A stretch of 64,000 bases of DNA. Source: Inonotus obliquus. Taxonomy: Eukaryota; Basidiomycota; Agaricomycetes; Hymenochaetales; Hymenochaetaceae. The first letter of the stretch is position 1; each line of letters opens with the position of its first letter. Of this stretch, positions 11,202-24,001 are shown in pieces. The position numbers and the translations under genes are program-made. The stretch covers positions 1,364,001 through 1,428,000 of the forward strand of contig JAJHTX010000006.1 of assembly GCA_032164295.1 (NCBI GenBank). The letters run 5' to 3'. Under the pieces are notes generated by a model. The model saw nothing but the letters and a program-made list of their open reading frames with translations. It was not told where the DNA came from and ran no database searches.

Positions 11202-12986
11202 ATGTCGAGGTCTAGAACAAACATTGAGGAGTTTGAGCTAGGTCCAGCTTCCGCGCTTGAGTCTGAGACCAAAAATTCAAGCCACACTGCTGTTGAGGAA
11301 TATCCCAGAAATAACAGAGAAAGCAACGATGCTGAAATCTCAGTACCAGCTCAAAGTCGCGACTTGGAGCCTCCTGAGGATGCTTTTGAGGATTCCACGC
11401 CGACACGCCGGCATCAAATAACTTTGCTCATTGCCGGGTTCCTCATGATATTTCAAGTTATTGGTATCAATTCAATTTACGGCGTGTTCCAGGTCAGTGG
11501 ATCCCGGGATCAGGACTATATTGCAACGGATATACTTATGTAGAACTCATTGGTTGCTAGGAATACTACACTTCAAGTGAAACCAATATCGTGGATGCGC
11601 ATGGCCAAGATGCCCTAGTCTCACTCGTTGGTACTCTTGGATATGGACTAACATGGGGAGGAGGTATATTCGTAAATCCTATGATGGCGAGAGTCAGGAA
11701 CCTCAAGATACTTACGTTATCTGGGACGTTCGTAATGACCATTAGTCTGATTCTAGCTAGCTTTAGTACAAAAGTAAATACATACATGGATCAGCAGTTT
11801 CCCATTCAAGGGTTACTAACCTTTGTAGCTGTGGCATCTCTACCTCACACAAGCGCTTCTGTTTGGACTTGGTGCAACACTTCTCTATTTCCCAATCATT
11901 TCAATGGCACCTCGTTCCTTCGATCGGAACCGAGGTCTTGCAATGGGGATCATTTTATCCGGAAATGGTATCGGTGGATTGGTTCTCGCACCAACAGTCC
12001 ATGTCCTCATTCAACGTGTTGGAGTACGTTGGACATTGCGCATACTTGGTATATGGACATTCATTTTGATGACTCCTGTGGCCCTGGTCCCTCGTCATCC
12101 ACCCGGATTCGAAGCACGGCGACGAGCAGGTACGACACGACTCAATGTGTCCCTTCTGAAGAAAGGGACCTTTATTGCACAGGTCAGTAATAACACCCTT
12201 CTCTTGGATTTATAGTTCTGACCGTTCTATCAAAGGCCGTCGGATGCTTCTTACAAGCAGCAGGAAACTTTGTCCCTTTATTCTATTTACCCACTTTCTC
12301 TGTCGTTGTGCTGCAATATTCAACGTCTACAGGATCATTGCTATTGGCATTGAACAATGCAGTCAACAGTGTGGCACGTATTGTCATGGGCCACCTTGCG
12401 GATCGTGTCGGTCGTCAAAATACCCTGATTGTTAGCGTAAGTAGCTCTCTGATTTTTCGGTATGATGTAGAATCAACAGCTTGCCTCGAAAACAAGGTTC
12501 TGCTTTCATCCCTATCAGTATTTGCATTGTGGTATGATACCTCACGAGTGCGGTTCATCGCATTTGTCGTTCTGTACGGTGTACTTGCAGGTGTCGAATT
12601 TCACAAACTTCTACTTTTACAGAAAACATCCTGACGTATGTATCTTTCAAGGTGGATACAATGCCCTTCTGCCAACTACGATCACGGAAGTATACGGTGT
12701 GCAGAACTACGATGCTATTAACGGCTCGATCTATTTCCTCCGTGGACTCGGAGCAGTCGCCGGTCCACCTATCGCTGGTGCGATCTTGGGCAGTCACAGT
12801 CGAGGAACCGTCGTATCCTCGGGCCAGAACATGGGCACAACCATTTCTGCTCTGAGCATTCTCGAGAAACGATATAATGAATTGGTCCTTTATACAGGTA
12901 TGCTATTGGTTGGAGCCAGCTTTTGCGTGGCGTATGTGAGATGGGGAGACGCGAGAGAAAAGGGAAGGTGGACGTGGAAAGCATAG
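11202..12986 (+). CDS. Major facilitator transporter, monocarboxylate-porter (MCT/MCH) type
   Basis: Twelve-helix plasma- or organelle-membrane transporter of the fungal MCT-like MFS group. After a polar N-terminus of about 70 residues, helix 1 begins (ITLLIAGFLMIFQVIGINSIYGVFQ), followed across an intron by the EYYTSS segment usual in this group. The loop 2-3 region reads FVNPMMARV, helix 5 RGLAMGIILSGNGIGGLVLAP, and loop 8-9 MGHLADRVGRQNT, the MFS motif A-like element. Helix 11-12 carries YFLRGLGAVAGPPIAGAILG. At least four short introns interrupt it. Fungal members include riboflavin and monocarboxylate carriers, so the substrate cannot be named. It converges on the purine permease gene downstream. 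Confidence 0.82.
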
Positions 12987-13169
12987 TATTATGATGAATT
13001 GCCACCAAGCGCACCTATGTGGAATGACCTTCGGTGATAATCCAGACCAGTGAACAACGTACGAGTGCAGTATGAGCTACGTTTCACCTGCCAAATAAGT
13101 GTACCTCGAGGTAACGCAAGGGCAAGTAAGTCACAGCGGCAAATACAGCGGCAAGCTACGATACTTGAA

Positions 13170-15266
13170 TTAAACTAGGAATGTTTTAGTAATCTTGACT
13201 AGACCGACCTCAAAACCCAAATCACCACCCGATTGTCCAATCATAGATGCAATCGGACCGACGTACCACACCTCCGCCATCTGGACGAATAGTCTCCTTA
13301 GTGCCATAGCCAAACGATAAGTAGACAAAAGTACTCACTCCAATGATGGCTCCGACAATACCAAAACATGCTGCTGAAATACCAGCAATACCGAGCGGGA
13401 GCCTAACAACATTGAATTAATGCACATTCTGAAAGGTTCACCTGTTCTCCACGTACTTATTCCAGTCATCGTAAGCTTCTAAATCGTACCCACCCAGGGG
13501 ACCACCCTTCCTTCGGAAAACAAAATGATCTACCGCGATTATCGCAACAAAGAAGGCAGTCCAATAGGAAATTATTGACAAGAAGTTTGAGCTGGCAAAT
13601 GCAGTATTGAGATGGTCAGAGATATCATTCGCGGGAAGGAGAGAATACGAACGAACAGTATTTCGGACAAATGCTCGCGACCAATCACTCCTGCAACAGT
13701 GTAGACAACGAAAACGAGGAACGTCCAAAGGAAGCGCGGGACACGTGCAAACGGACGCCCCAGGGCCTGAATGGAAAGCCCGGCGGAGTACGTACCTGGA
13801 ATATTGGTCGCACTAGGCAGTCCAGATTATAAGAATTGCAGAAGCACGAGAGACCGGATAGAAAGAAGACTTACATGCAAGACAGCGCGAGAAGAACCAA
13901 GATGAATTTCCCGCCTCCTCCCCACGGAGACAGTACTTGGTTCAACAAACCACCAGTTCCGCCGTTCTCGAATGCAGTGGTATAAGAAGGATCTGTGATC
14001 GTCATCAACGCAGCGCCGAGAATCTCCACGAACGTAATTGGAATGAACAACCCGAAGAAGGTGAGGAAGAACACTTTGGTGGACGAAATCGTCGCGGGAA
14101 GTCGGCAATTGAAGTCCGCCGCAACAGGCGCCCACTGAACATTGCATTAGAAATTTGAGTTCGATAGAATTCCAGGGCCATATGAATGATTCTTACTGCA
14201 AACGAGCCATAAATTACCCCTCCGAAGTTCAGAATGTTACCGGCAAGGTTTGCACCCGTGTCTTCCTTGGTTTCCTGGGCCTTAATATCGAACCCGGCTT
14301 TTCCTCCAAGGCCGAATAACATTAGCATGATGATACTCATAACCATCCATGCATATCGCTCGTAAATGTGAACGAAATCGTAACCGATGAAGCATGGGAT
14401 GAGACTGCAGACAGACACAATGATTATTCCAACAACAAGAGGAATTGAACCCGGGTTGATTGAAGCGAGAGTTTGACCTCCTACAATCACGCAAGTTGTG
14501 GAGAAGCCGAGTCTGATAATGTTACAAGCATTACTCCGTCAGCCATAGGACAGTAGCTAGGCACTGGTTTGTACCAACTGTTGAAGTCTGTTGACATATC
14601 AGGGTCAATTTTGGGCAGCCGGTTAAACACAACGTACATGTTGAAAATAGAGTATATCATGCATCCGAGATAGCCGGAACTATAACGCGTAATGATCATT
14701 GTCCTCATACCAGTTTTCGGACCAAGAGTGGCTATAAACGCGGTTGCTGCCGCTCCCAGAGCTCCAAAACAGAGTATTGTCGCAACCGCATGACTGGAGA
14801 CAATAATATAAGGTACCGTTACCAATGACTAACGCGCCAGGCACATACAGAAAGGTCAAGCCAAATACATCCTGAGCAAGAGTACCGACAGGAATGGTTG
14901 TGAGCACCAAGTCGACAGACCTGAAAGCAAGTCGATTTAAGAGAAACTTCAGAAGAGATAGATACCTACCACCACAAGAAAAGGCTTCAGAAAGTAATCA
15001 GCAGTATTCTGTACACGTCTCAGTGAAACTTACTTATTCCAGGTGTGTTTCGAGTCTCGCTGGTCCTCCGGTACTCTTTCGATCCCTCTTGCCTCGATTC
15101 CAGTTGCAAGCAGCTTATCGAGCACAGATCCAAATACTCCATACTTGGACGCGTAAAGCGGCCCCGCGTCTCCTTCTGTAGAATCGACAAGGCTTCTACG
15201 TTGCTCAGCAATGCTACCAGACTTCTCTTTGTCCTCATAACCAAGAGGATGTGAGTCTGGCGTCAT
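13170..15266 (-). CDS. Purine-cytosine permease (NCS1 family, FCY2-like)
   Basis: Proton symporter of the NCS1 family, predicted to import cytosine, adenine, guanine or hypoxanthine across the plasma membrane. The start at 15266 gives a polar N-terminus ending in an RDSKHTWNK segment. It then enters helix 1-2 with VPVGTLAQ-type sequence (TIPVGTLAQDVFGL). Then come GPKTGMRTMIITRYSSGY, the fungal Fcy2 signature for helix 3, and GLGGKAGFDI and WAPVAADFNCRLPAT, the loop preceding helix 6. The C-terminal region shows LGRPFARVPRFLWT, a helix with IISYWTAFF, and VFRRKGGPLGGYDLEAYDDW. The last exon, about 13288-13170, ends VWYVGPIASMIGQSGGDLGF plus a short tail. About seven introns are implied. Confidence 0.86.
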
Positions 15267-15625
15267 GGCGGGGCTAAAGAGAAAGGAGCTCGGCTAATGA
15301 TAGAACCGGTCTTCCTGAGCGGTATGCATGTTTTTGAGAGACCGCATGCTGATCAAGTTATTTTTACGATCCAGCATCAAGTTTGGTCTACTGCAAAGCA
15401 CCAATAACGGGCAGTGTGAGTCTTGCTTACAGCTTGTCGCACGAATAGGCCCACATATACGCGAGTTGTTCTTTACGGATTTTGAATTGGCTGAAATTAG
15501 TAGATGTCATGATCAAAGGAAGGTTGAAGCAAAATAAGACTTAATATCTCGGAGAATGCCGGTTCGCTGATCGACGCACAGATCAATTCAGACTGTCTGT
15601 TCCCACTCCCTCAACGTCGTCGACA
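15267..15625. promoter_or_regulatory. Divergent region, permease / complex I subunit
   Basis: Upstream of both flanking genes. I see no convincing gene or element in it beyond the expected promoters. Confidence 0.35.
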
Positions 15626-16254
15626 ATGTCAGCCTTGCGGGCAGTCTCCCGCCCAGCCCGCTCATTACCATCTATTACGCGGCAGAGCCGTCTAGCTTCC
15701 AGTACCGCTCACGACTCTCATCACCATAGAGAACACGATTCAAATGTCTACCCCAAAGAAAGTACGGGATGTTACTTGACTATCCGCCAGTAGTATCGTC
15801 TAGTTACTCATACCTGCTGCATTTTGTGTTAGCTTTCTTCACCCCATTTTGGAAACGAACGGTCCTGGTGACGGTTGGATTGATCGCGTACGCAGAGTTC
15901 GCTCCGGCAGACTTTACCGTTGGCAAGACGTCACAAGACGGTGAACATGAAGCGCCTTGGTTCACGCGTGTAATCGCACACTACGCACCGTCAACTGAGA
16001 ACTGGGTAAAGACGAATGAGCAGCACCTTGACCAGACGGAGGCGAAGGCGCAGAACACGCTGACGATGCAGAGCGCCAAGCTTCCTTCGATGCCAACCCG
16101 GAATAAGTTGCTGTCAGTCAATCTCTTCTTTCCTTTTGTAATCTGATGCATGTTCTGATACGGTTGTTCGACTAGAAAATTTGAGCAGGTGTCTCCTCAC
16201 CGAGTACCTGTGGGCGGATTGCCAGAGTTGGACGGCTTGGTAGTAAAGCCCTGA
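15626..16254 (+). CDS. Mitochondrial complex I accessory subunit (fungal 17.8 kDa / NUXM type)
   Basis: Accessory subunit of respiratory NADH:ubiquinone oxidoreductase in the mitochondrial inner membrane, of the type first described as the 17.8-kDa subunit in Neurospora. Exons 15626-15761, 15833-16112 and 16176-16254 join in frame to 164 residues. The N-terminus is rich in Arg, Ser and Ala without acidic residues (a mitochondrial presequence). A His-rich stretch and YPKETFFTPFWK precede one membrane helix (RTVLVTVGLIAYAEFAP). The C-terminal half has a HYAPSTENW element, an amphipathic Glu/Gln-rich helix, and KFEQVSPHRVPVGG near the end, which matches this subunit. Confidence in the subunit name is moderate. 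Confidence 0.75.
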
Positions 16255-16760
16255 AGAGAGATCACCTTGGACTGGCTATCCCCATTGTAATGAAGCATTT
16301 AATACGTCGCGTGGAGAAGTTTACGAGGTGGATCAAAAGTATAAGCGGAAGCTAGTGAAGATTTTGGTTTGAAAATCAAGACCAATTCGACCATGGTTAC
16401 AACTGTTTGCGAAAGATGACGAACCCAGAAGCTATTTCAAAGTAAGAGTTAGAAAATAACCAGAAAATGAATAAACGTGAGAAAGTACTTCCAAAAGGGA
16501 ATGATAGGCTTAGATGCCTGATTGGGAAAGTTGCTCTACCACGCTCACCACGCTCCCAGCCGAATCACCCTCTTTACAAAACCCTGGGCAGGCGTGGTGA
16601 AGACGTCCCGTTGTCGAGCAACCCACGCGAACGTGACCCACTCGCTCGTCGTCCTCGCTTCGTCCTCGCGCCAACACCCGTCCTGTGACCTCTGTCCTAT
16701 TGTTCAGGGCGCCACGCTTCCCCTGCCTTTCCCTCTTATGTCTCTCGTCCTCCTTCCACA
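16255..16760. promoter_or_regulatory. RAX2 upstream region
   Basis: Contains the end of the complex I subunit gene's 3' UTR and the RAX2 promoter. About 16690-16760 is pyrimidine-rich just before the RAX2 ATG. No gene is seen. Confidence 0.35.
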
Positions 16761-19700
16761 ATGACATTTTTATCGCAATTATGTCCTCCAATATCTTCGT
16801 TTGCCCTCTCTTTCTCCGTCTATATTTCTTTCCTTCTTGGATCTCCTCTTCTCGTGTCAGCTGCCCTCCCAAAGGTCGACTTTGACCGCATGGGCAATGT
16901 CGGCATCGCGGGTTCGTTTGCTGGTCTAGACTTGTTTGATAATTCTTCCTCCCTCTCCTTTGACCCGACCTCTTCCTCCCTTTTATCAAGAGCTTCTGAC
17001 GGCTCTCTCACTCGCTTAGGCTCTACCGAGGCTGGCGGGAAGATTAATACAGGCTGCGTGCTGGGTGATACTCTTTACATTGCCGGCTCTTTTTCGTCAA
17101 TAAACGGGACTTCTGCAAGTAACATCGCGTCGTACTCTCCTTCCCAAGGATCGTTCAGCGCACTTGGAACTGGAGGCCCAGATGGAGAAGTCAAGGCAAC
17201 ATTCTGCGAAAGCTCAAACAACAAGATTTGGGTCGGAGGCTCGTTTTCGTCACCAGGAAGTGCGGTGGCGGTATGGGATACGGACTCGAATTCATGGTCG
17301 CCGCCACCGTTCGGCGGGCTAGCAGGAGCTTCAGCAGAGGTACTCTCAATAACGACCAACTCGTCCGCAACGAGTCTGTTTTTTGCAGGGTCGTTCGTAA
17401 CGACGTTTGGGAGCAACATCACCATCAATGGTACGAACAATCCCAACGTGCCATTTTCACCCGGTGCCACGCCGTTCTCTTCCTCCTTGGTACCCATACC
17501 TTTGGAGGGCACGGACATAACCGCGTCTCCATCGACCGACGATCCTCAATTCTCAGACATTAATAACATACTTTGCCCTTCTGGCGATGACGGACCAGGA
17601 TCGACGTGGTTCGCTGCTGACGGATCGACGGCAGTTATCACCGTACGCGTATTCAGACAACTCGACGCCAAGGGTATTCGTCTGGGAAATACATTCCTCG
17701 AGAACCACGGAACAACTGGATTTAGGTTAGTCTACGTTTTCATCTATTTCGTCGTGATAAATGTTTACTTTGTTCTTGTGTAGCGTGACTTCAATTCCAG
17801 ATAACGTTGTTCAAACTCTCACGTTTGTCGATCCGACCACGGGAGAATCTCAGACATGCAGCGATCTCTGTCCGCTTCTAACAGACCCATCAATCTTATA
17901 CCAAGACTTTCTGTTTTCCGAAGACGCTCAGTTGACCGGCTTCCAGCTCACACTGTCGGATTTCACAGGAAGCAGTGCAGGCTTGCATATACTGCAGCTA
18001 CTGTCTTCTGGCGCGTTCGCGTCTGCGGTTGCCGGTCGAAACAACGCCTCTTGCTTTGCACCCAATGCATCTGGTGTCGCTTTGGTCGGAGAATGGACAC
18101 AGCAACAGGTAACCACGGATATTGCTGGCACCGTTCAGGAGATACTAACCGCTCCCGTTGACGTTGGGACACCATCTTCGGATGGACCGAGCATCACTTG
18201 GATGCCCTATGTATCCGCTTCAGGAAATTATGACGTCAACCTCTTCGTACCTGGATGCGTGAATTTCCAGGATTGTGACTCCCGGACGAGCGTAAAAGTC
18301 ACGTTTTTCCCTGGTGGTGGTCTTGATCCCACTGTGACAACGATCTCGCAGCGTGTCAACGATGATACTAGGTCACTCATCTATAGCGGCCCCGTGACTC
18401 CATCATCCCCAGATTTTGTCGCCACTATTACTATGGCACTGGCTGATGATCCAGAGGGTACTGGTCAAAATGGACAATACGTACTCGTCGCTGATAGGGT
18501 AGAACTACTTTTGACATCAGAGTTCAACAATTCCAGCGATGATGGTACTGTGGTCACAAGCAACTCTACCAACGTCCGCCGAGGCTTCGGATTCTTTGAA
18601 TGGCCTCTGGACGACGCTTCGACCGTAAACGGTGCTAGCACACTATCCAATTCTTCAGTGACAAGCCTTGACGATATCGGGTTCCAGCTCTTCGATGCGA
18701 TCGGTAGCAGTGTAGTATCATCGAGGACCAACGTAATAGCAGCCGTTGCTCACCATCCGTCTGGTGCCATCTTCCTCGGCGGGAACTTCTCGATTTCTAG
18801 TGGTTCAAACATCGTCGCCTTTAAGAGCGGTTCCCTCACAGAGTTGTCGACCGGGGGTCTCAATGGCCCTGTGACTTCAATGGTGCTGGATGGCGACACG
18901 TTATACGTCGGTGGTGCGTTTACGGATACAGCATCAGCGAGTACAGGTGGAGGAGCACGCAGTATCGTTGCCTACGACGTAAATGCTGACTCGTGGTCAC
19001 CTCTTCGAGCGGGATTAAATGGCGAAGTCACTAGCATAAACTTTGCTAATGGACAAGTTGAAGTAGCCGGGAACTTCACAAGGGTCCTCTCGTCCTCGGG
19101 AAGCGCGTCGGGCGCATCAGTCGGTGGCTTCGCAGTTTGGGATGTGAGCAACAGTAGTTGGGCCAATCCCGGAGGATTCCTCGTCGGTAGTATGACCTTC
19201 ACCGGCAACGGCACTGATGAGACACAGGTGCTCGCGGGCAACGTTGCATCGTCCCTCAAGTTTGGTGCCACTGGGTTCGTGATGCTGCAAAATGGGAGGA
19301 ACGATGATGGGATACCCACAGTTAACACTTTAAACGTCCAATTGCAGGATACCAGTGACATCTCCAGTTCGCTGGCAGCTCGGAAGAGACGTCGATACGC
19401 TGCTCCTTCGAGTTGGTTACCTAACGTCAACTTGGCAAGTATGTTTAAACGACAGTCCGTTTCTGTCGATCCGCTCCCAGCGGATCCGGAGTCCCCTTCC
19501 CCAGCCGTTCTCGCGGGTGTCTTCTGGACAAACACGTCAGATTCGAATCAAAGAGTCATCCTTGGCGGCAACTTTTCATTCATTTCGAATACATCGTCTG
19601 AAACGTCTGGCGTTATTATCTATGACTTGTCATCGGGTGATGTACAACCACTGGAAGGAAACCCCATAAATGGCACCGTACGCTCGCTTATTATCGATGG

Positions 19701-21237
19701 TGATGTCCTGTACATTGGCGGCGAGTTTAGCGCAAGTGGAGGCAGTGGAATAGCCATTTACAACCTGAACAGTCAGCAGCTGGATACGTCTGGCCTAGAT
19801 TCGTTACAAGCGGCGTCAGGCTCCAGTGTTGTAGTGCGCTCATTGACGGCGACACCTGCGAGGTCAGATACCATCGTAGTCGCTGGTAGTTTCTCCTCTG
19901 CCGGTGGAGTCAATTGCAATGCGATCTGCTTTTTGGATATAAATACGAAGCAGTGGTCATCCCTGGGACCCGGAATAAATGGAGAAGTGGCAAGCGTGGC
20001 TTATGGAGGTGTAAGTGTTGTATTCTTACTGTGAAGGGGATGCACTAAAAGGACCTCATTTCTAGGACAACCAGGAGCTCCTCTTTGTCTCAGGATCCCT
20101 AGCTCTTTCTGATGGAACACCCGCGAATGTCGCAATGTTTGCGTTTGATAACTCGACTTGGAGTTCTGTTGGAACGGGTAGTGACCTTCCCGGGCCCGTT
20201 ACCGCTGTTACTGTGGACGATGGAAACTCGAGTAGCATATTCGCAGCTGGGAGGTATGTTTTTATCATGCCTAATCATTTGATCCGTTTTGACAGGTTTC
20301 TTGAAGGTCTTCAACTGGATCGTCGCCGTTCCTGTCGTTTTGGAACGGTTTGACGTGGAATACAATAGGTCAGTTTACTACTTCCGGATTTTAAAACTGT
20401 CCCTCACGAAAATGTTAGACTCTGGATTCGAGTCGTCAACAAGCATTTCTCAGTTAACTTTTGTTCCATTGGAAGATGAACACGCGTCCAATCCAATTAT
20501 AGAACAAGATCGAATGCTGCTTGTATCCGGTTCACTCATTTCCCCTTCCTTCAATGCCTCCTCGGCCTTGTACGATGGCCAGCAGTTCATCCCGTACATC
20601 ACTACTTCAACATCCGAAGGTGATTCTGGGTCGATCGCATCGCTGTTCTCCTCCATTCAGAATTTCAGTTTCGGCCGACGCAGTACGTGTTGTATTTCAA
20701 TACGACGTAGTTCCATGTTGACTCTTTATCGTTGCAGATTTCCTAGCTGTTGGTGTTGTTATTCTCATCTCCATCGCCATCTCCGCAGGTGTCGTCTTCT
20801 TACTTGTACTCCTTGGCATACTTTGGACACTCTTTGCGAGACGCGGCAACGACAAGCTTGATTACACCGTATACGATGAGGACGATGAGTCGATGCATCA
20901 GCGCCCGTCATCTTTACTAGAGCACATCAACCAAGCAACACGGACGACGATCCTCGGAGCACCTGCAGGGTTCGATAATTCGCAGAAGCATGAAGAGGAA
21001 GTTACATCGGCTGATCCGTTCGCCCATGAGCATGACGGGGATGACTTCCAACGAGCGGAGACGCCGTCGGGAGCGATGGGATACGCTCCGGGTGAAGAGC
21101 AGGGACGCCCTGCACACGCTCGATATTCCTTCGACGGAGCAGGGGAGGGTGAATTACCTCTAGCTGAGGGAATGAATCTTGAAATATTAGACGACAAGGA
21201 TGCAAAGTGGGCCCTATTAAAATCTTTGCTCGAGTAA
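16761..21237 (+). CDS. RAX2: Cell-polarity landmark protein RAX2
   Basis: Large type I membrane glycoprotein that marks sites of polarised growth; in yeast Rax2 keeps bipolar bud-site landmarks with Rax1. Six exons (16761-17725, 17784-20010, 20066-20253, 20307-20368, 20419-20682, 20738-21237) sum to 1,401 residues. A hydrophobic signal peptide (residues about 10-35) is followed by VDFDRMGNVGIAGSFAGLDL, the usual Rax2 start. The ectodomain consists of repeated Kelch-like blades, seen as recurring GxLYIAGSFS, LYVGGAFTDTAS and VLYIGGEFSASGG elements and many N-glycosylation sequons. A membrane helix (VGVVILISIAISAGVVFLLV) lies near residue 1,240, followed by a cytoplasmic tail of about 140 acidic residues. 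The fourth exon is only 62 nt. It is a single gene with no operon-like partner. Confidence 0.9.
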
Positions 21238-21782
21238 ATTACTGATGCCGTCTTTTCCTAGTTGGTGGTATGCTCGCGACCCAAATAGTGGTCGAGAAGG
21301 CGTCGTGCCTGCAGCTTATATTATGTGATCGTCTATTTATCCAAGTCCTCATTGCTCTCCAGGATCCCTTCATGACCGTCACGCCTCGATCTACGATAGT
21401 CCAGCTTTGTTTTTATTCTTGTGCTCTTCTTTTCCCCATGACTTATCGCATTAATTCGTGTTTATCGCTCAACTCCTTTTCGGCTCTTCTATGGACTTGC
21501 CTATCCCATTCGTTCCTTTCCTTCGTCTCCTCTTCTTTATCTTCGATTTGGACTGCTTCGTTTTTTGTTTGCAGTATCTCAGTACAACATTTGCTACTCC
21601 GGAACACTTTTTATTCGTTTGATTTATTTCGGTGTTTCGAAGGGTTAGATTGAAGTCTTCTAATACAATACCCCCATGCGCAAGGCAACAAACTATGTTC
21701 TAAATTATCAGATGCCCTTGCCGATGTATGAAGACAGAACAGGATACAAATGAAACACAGATCAGTCGTTGACATGGATCGA
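21238..21782. other. Convergent 3' region RAX2/REI1
   Basis: T-rich sequence holding the 3' ends of both genes. The REI1 frame stays open to 21700 if its last intron is retained. No separate gene is seen. Confidence 0.4.
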
Positions 21783-23364
21783 TCACTGGAAAAATTGGAA
21801 TCAATACAAAATACGATATCATAACTGGATAGGGACTAACCTGTAGTAATGGATCGCGGTAATGTTTCTGATGATTGTGTCTAAATGCGACTTTCGTCTT
21901 ATAATCTTCTCTGCGTTTTTGGTCTCGGAACTCGCGGACATGTCTTCCAGCTTCGCGTGCTTCACCCCGATTACGTGCTTTCACAACGTCCGTACCACTT
22001 CCAAAAGCACCAAAACCTCCTTTCCGTGGGACCAGAGCGGAATTCTTGTCTGCTAGCAGTCGACGGACGAGTCCTATACCTGAGTTTGGATCGTCGTCTT
22101 TGCCGTTACGTGAGGCGAGCGAGGTTCGAGGGAAGGATTGGGCGTAGTATCGACGCATCGAGCGGTGGCCTATTCGTGCGCCTGAGGGAAGGACTAGTTC
22201 GTATGCTGTGTCGCCGTATGTCAAATGATCTCCCGGTAGATCTTCGTCGTCGTCCGATGAGACTTCTGATGAAGGGACGAGAGTTGCTTCCTCTTCAACG
22301 ACTTCGTCGACCTCTTCGGCATTGTCATCATCGATATCTTCCCACTCTTCGTCTTCTTTCTTGCCCTTCGTCGAAACCTTCTCGTTTCTAGTCTTCTCCC
22401 TCTTCCTCTCGTCATGATCCGGATAACTAGTCGTGAAATCGTAGAAATCCGAATACTCCAGCCTCTCCTTAACCGAATCGTATGACATCTTGCAATGAGT
22501 TTTATCAGTCATATGCTTTCGTACGGCATCCAAAGATCGGAAATCGCGACTCTTCAAGCTACAATAAATGCAAACGTTACCCACAGCAATCTTCTCGCCG
22601 AGATATGTGATGAGGCCAGGTAAGTCAACCAAGTAGTCGGCATCTGGAATGAAGAACGAATGTATGCTGGACATATGCGCGAGGTTTTCCTCTAGTGAAG
22701 GGAACTTGTCGGAACAGAAAAGACAATCTTGTGGTGAGAGCTTTGTTCGTGCCGCAGCAATCTTTTGGTCTATTGTTTGCTCGACTTGCTCTTCTGTGGC
22801 ATCGGGAGCCACAGTCAGAACTGGTTTGGAAAATATCACAGGCTTCGGCTCTGGCTTCGTCTCTTCTGTGAAAACTTCTTCAGAACCAGAAGGTACTACA
22901 GGTTCACGGCTCCTTGGAGCAGCGTTCGCTTCGTTCTCCCTATGCTTTTTCGAAATAATGTGCGATCGGTATGCATTCTCGGTCGTATACGTCTTGCTGA
23001 GAAGGTCACTAAATAAATTGCGAGCGGATCGGGAAGTTAGTGTAGAACTCACTTGCAGATCTCACAGACAGAGCCCCTAGGAGACGACATAATTGCCGTT
23101 TCCTGCCGCCTTTCCAGCACCTTCTGATTGAACACCGCGGTTGATACGGGAGGCAAGTTTGCAACACGTCGCTTCATGTTGTATCTATGGTGGTCAGACC
23201 GATAATGTAGCCCTAGAAATATTGTTATGAATCTTTAGAACTCGCAGGATGGACACGCATAGAAACTAACTCTGGTCCTCAGCGGAGGGAAATGCAATCG
23301 AACATGACAGACATGTGAAGAGATGGTCCACGAATGCCTCAGAAGGTTGCATAACGGCAGCCAT
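21783..23364 (-). CDS. REI1: Pre-60S ribosome maturation factor REI1 (ZNF622 family)
   Basis: Cytoplasmic C2H2 zinc-finger factor that helps release and recycle Arx1 from late pre-60S particles. The start at 23364 (MAAVMQPSEAF) leads into the first finger, FTCLSCSIAF, with HYRSDHHRYNMKRRVANLPP just after the first intron. The second finger is CEIC...HIISKKH. Two further fingers follow: CLFCSDKF...HMSSIHSFFIPD and CIYCSLKSRDF...HMTDKTHCKM. The acidic mid-section is long. The tail reads LPSGARIGHRSMRRYYAQS, then GGFGAFGSG and HNHQKHYRDPLLQ, the canonical C-terminus. After that glutamine a GTTAGT donor (21840) is spliced to an acceptor directly before TGA, so the last exon encodes only the stop. 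If that intron is retained, the frame stays open to 21700. Confidence 0.9.
21786..21840 (-). other. REI1 terminal intron directly preceding the stop codon
   Basis: Fifty-five nt from GTTAGT (21840) to AG. The next three bases are TGA. Splicing therefore ends the protein at the conserved DPLLQ; retention adds a hydrophobic tail. Confidence 0.65.
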
Positions 23365-24001
23365 GGACGGACGACGGACGAGAACTTGAAGAAAGGTGGA
23401 TTTTCGAGACCATTAGATTATTAGATTAGAAATCCAAATGCCGACGTGACTCCATTACAAATTACAATTATGTACATTATAATTACTAAGAGCTTTGTCA
23501 TCGATTTTCTCTTTCTACAAAAATCTCACGCTTTTATCCAGGCGACTTTTATCTGTCTGAACCTTTTGTATTGGTATAATGCTCATTCCCCCCAGCATCC
23601 AGGAGTTGCAGGGCTTTATTATGCTCTGAGAGATCCATGTACATGGCCTCGGAATAGAGAACTGGTGTTTTGCAGATATGGGGCTAGACTTAGGTTAAAT
23701 AAATCTAATAAAATTAGTATACTGCTCGAGCTACATACAGTGTCAAAGGGCTTGCAAGTCCTTCTTTGGTGCATCTATCAGATTCTGAGTCTCACACACT
23801 TAACCTTGATATCTCCCTCGCATACATCGATAGCAGCAATTCTGTATATACAAGCTGCTTCTATGTCCCCACACCACATCCCTAGTTCTATCTCGTCTGG
23901 AATGACTTGTCCATGACGCGTCTATTTCAGCTCCTTTCTTCACCCAAACTCGATTATTCTTCGCCGCTTCATAAAAGAGCCAGCATCTAAAACCGTCCCT
24001 C
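23365..24001. other. Intergenic, REI1 promoter and antiporter 3' end
   Basis: AT-rich in its middle part. A plus-strand open frame at 23446-23916 has no ATG of note and no recognisable domain, so I do not call it. Confidence 0.35.

Noticed and set aside
11202..15266. Transporter pair as part of a secondary-metabolite cluster
   Set aside because: Flanked by VPS53 and a complex I subunit; no synthase, tailoring enzyme or Zn2Cys6 regulator is nearby.
17075..19535. Long minus-strand open frames opposite RAX2
   Set aside because: They mirror the Ser/Gly/Asp-rich codons of RAX2; no domain, no start context, and the sense gene is frame-exact over six exons.
21700..21782. Extended REI1 C-terminus
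   Set aside because: It depends on retaining the last intron; the family ends at DPLLQ, which the spliced form gives exactly.
23446..23916. Plus-strand frame of 156 codons between the antiporter and REI1
   Set aside because: AT-rich, low complexity, no recognisable family and it begins at a non-ATG codon.
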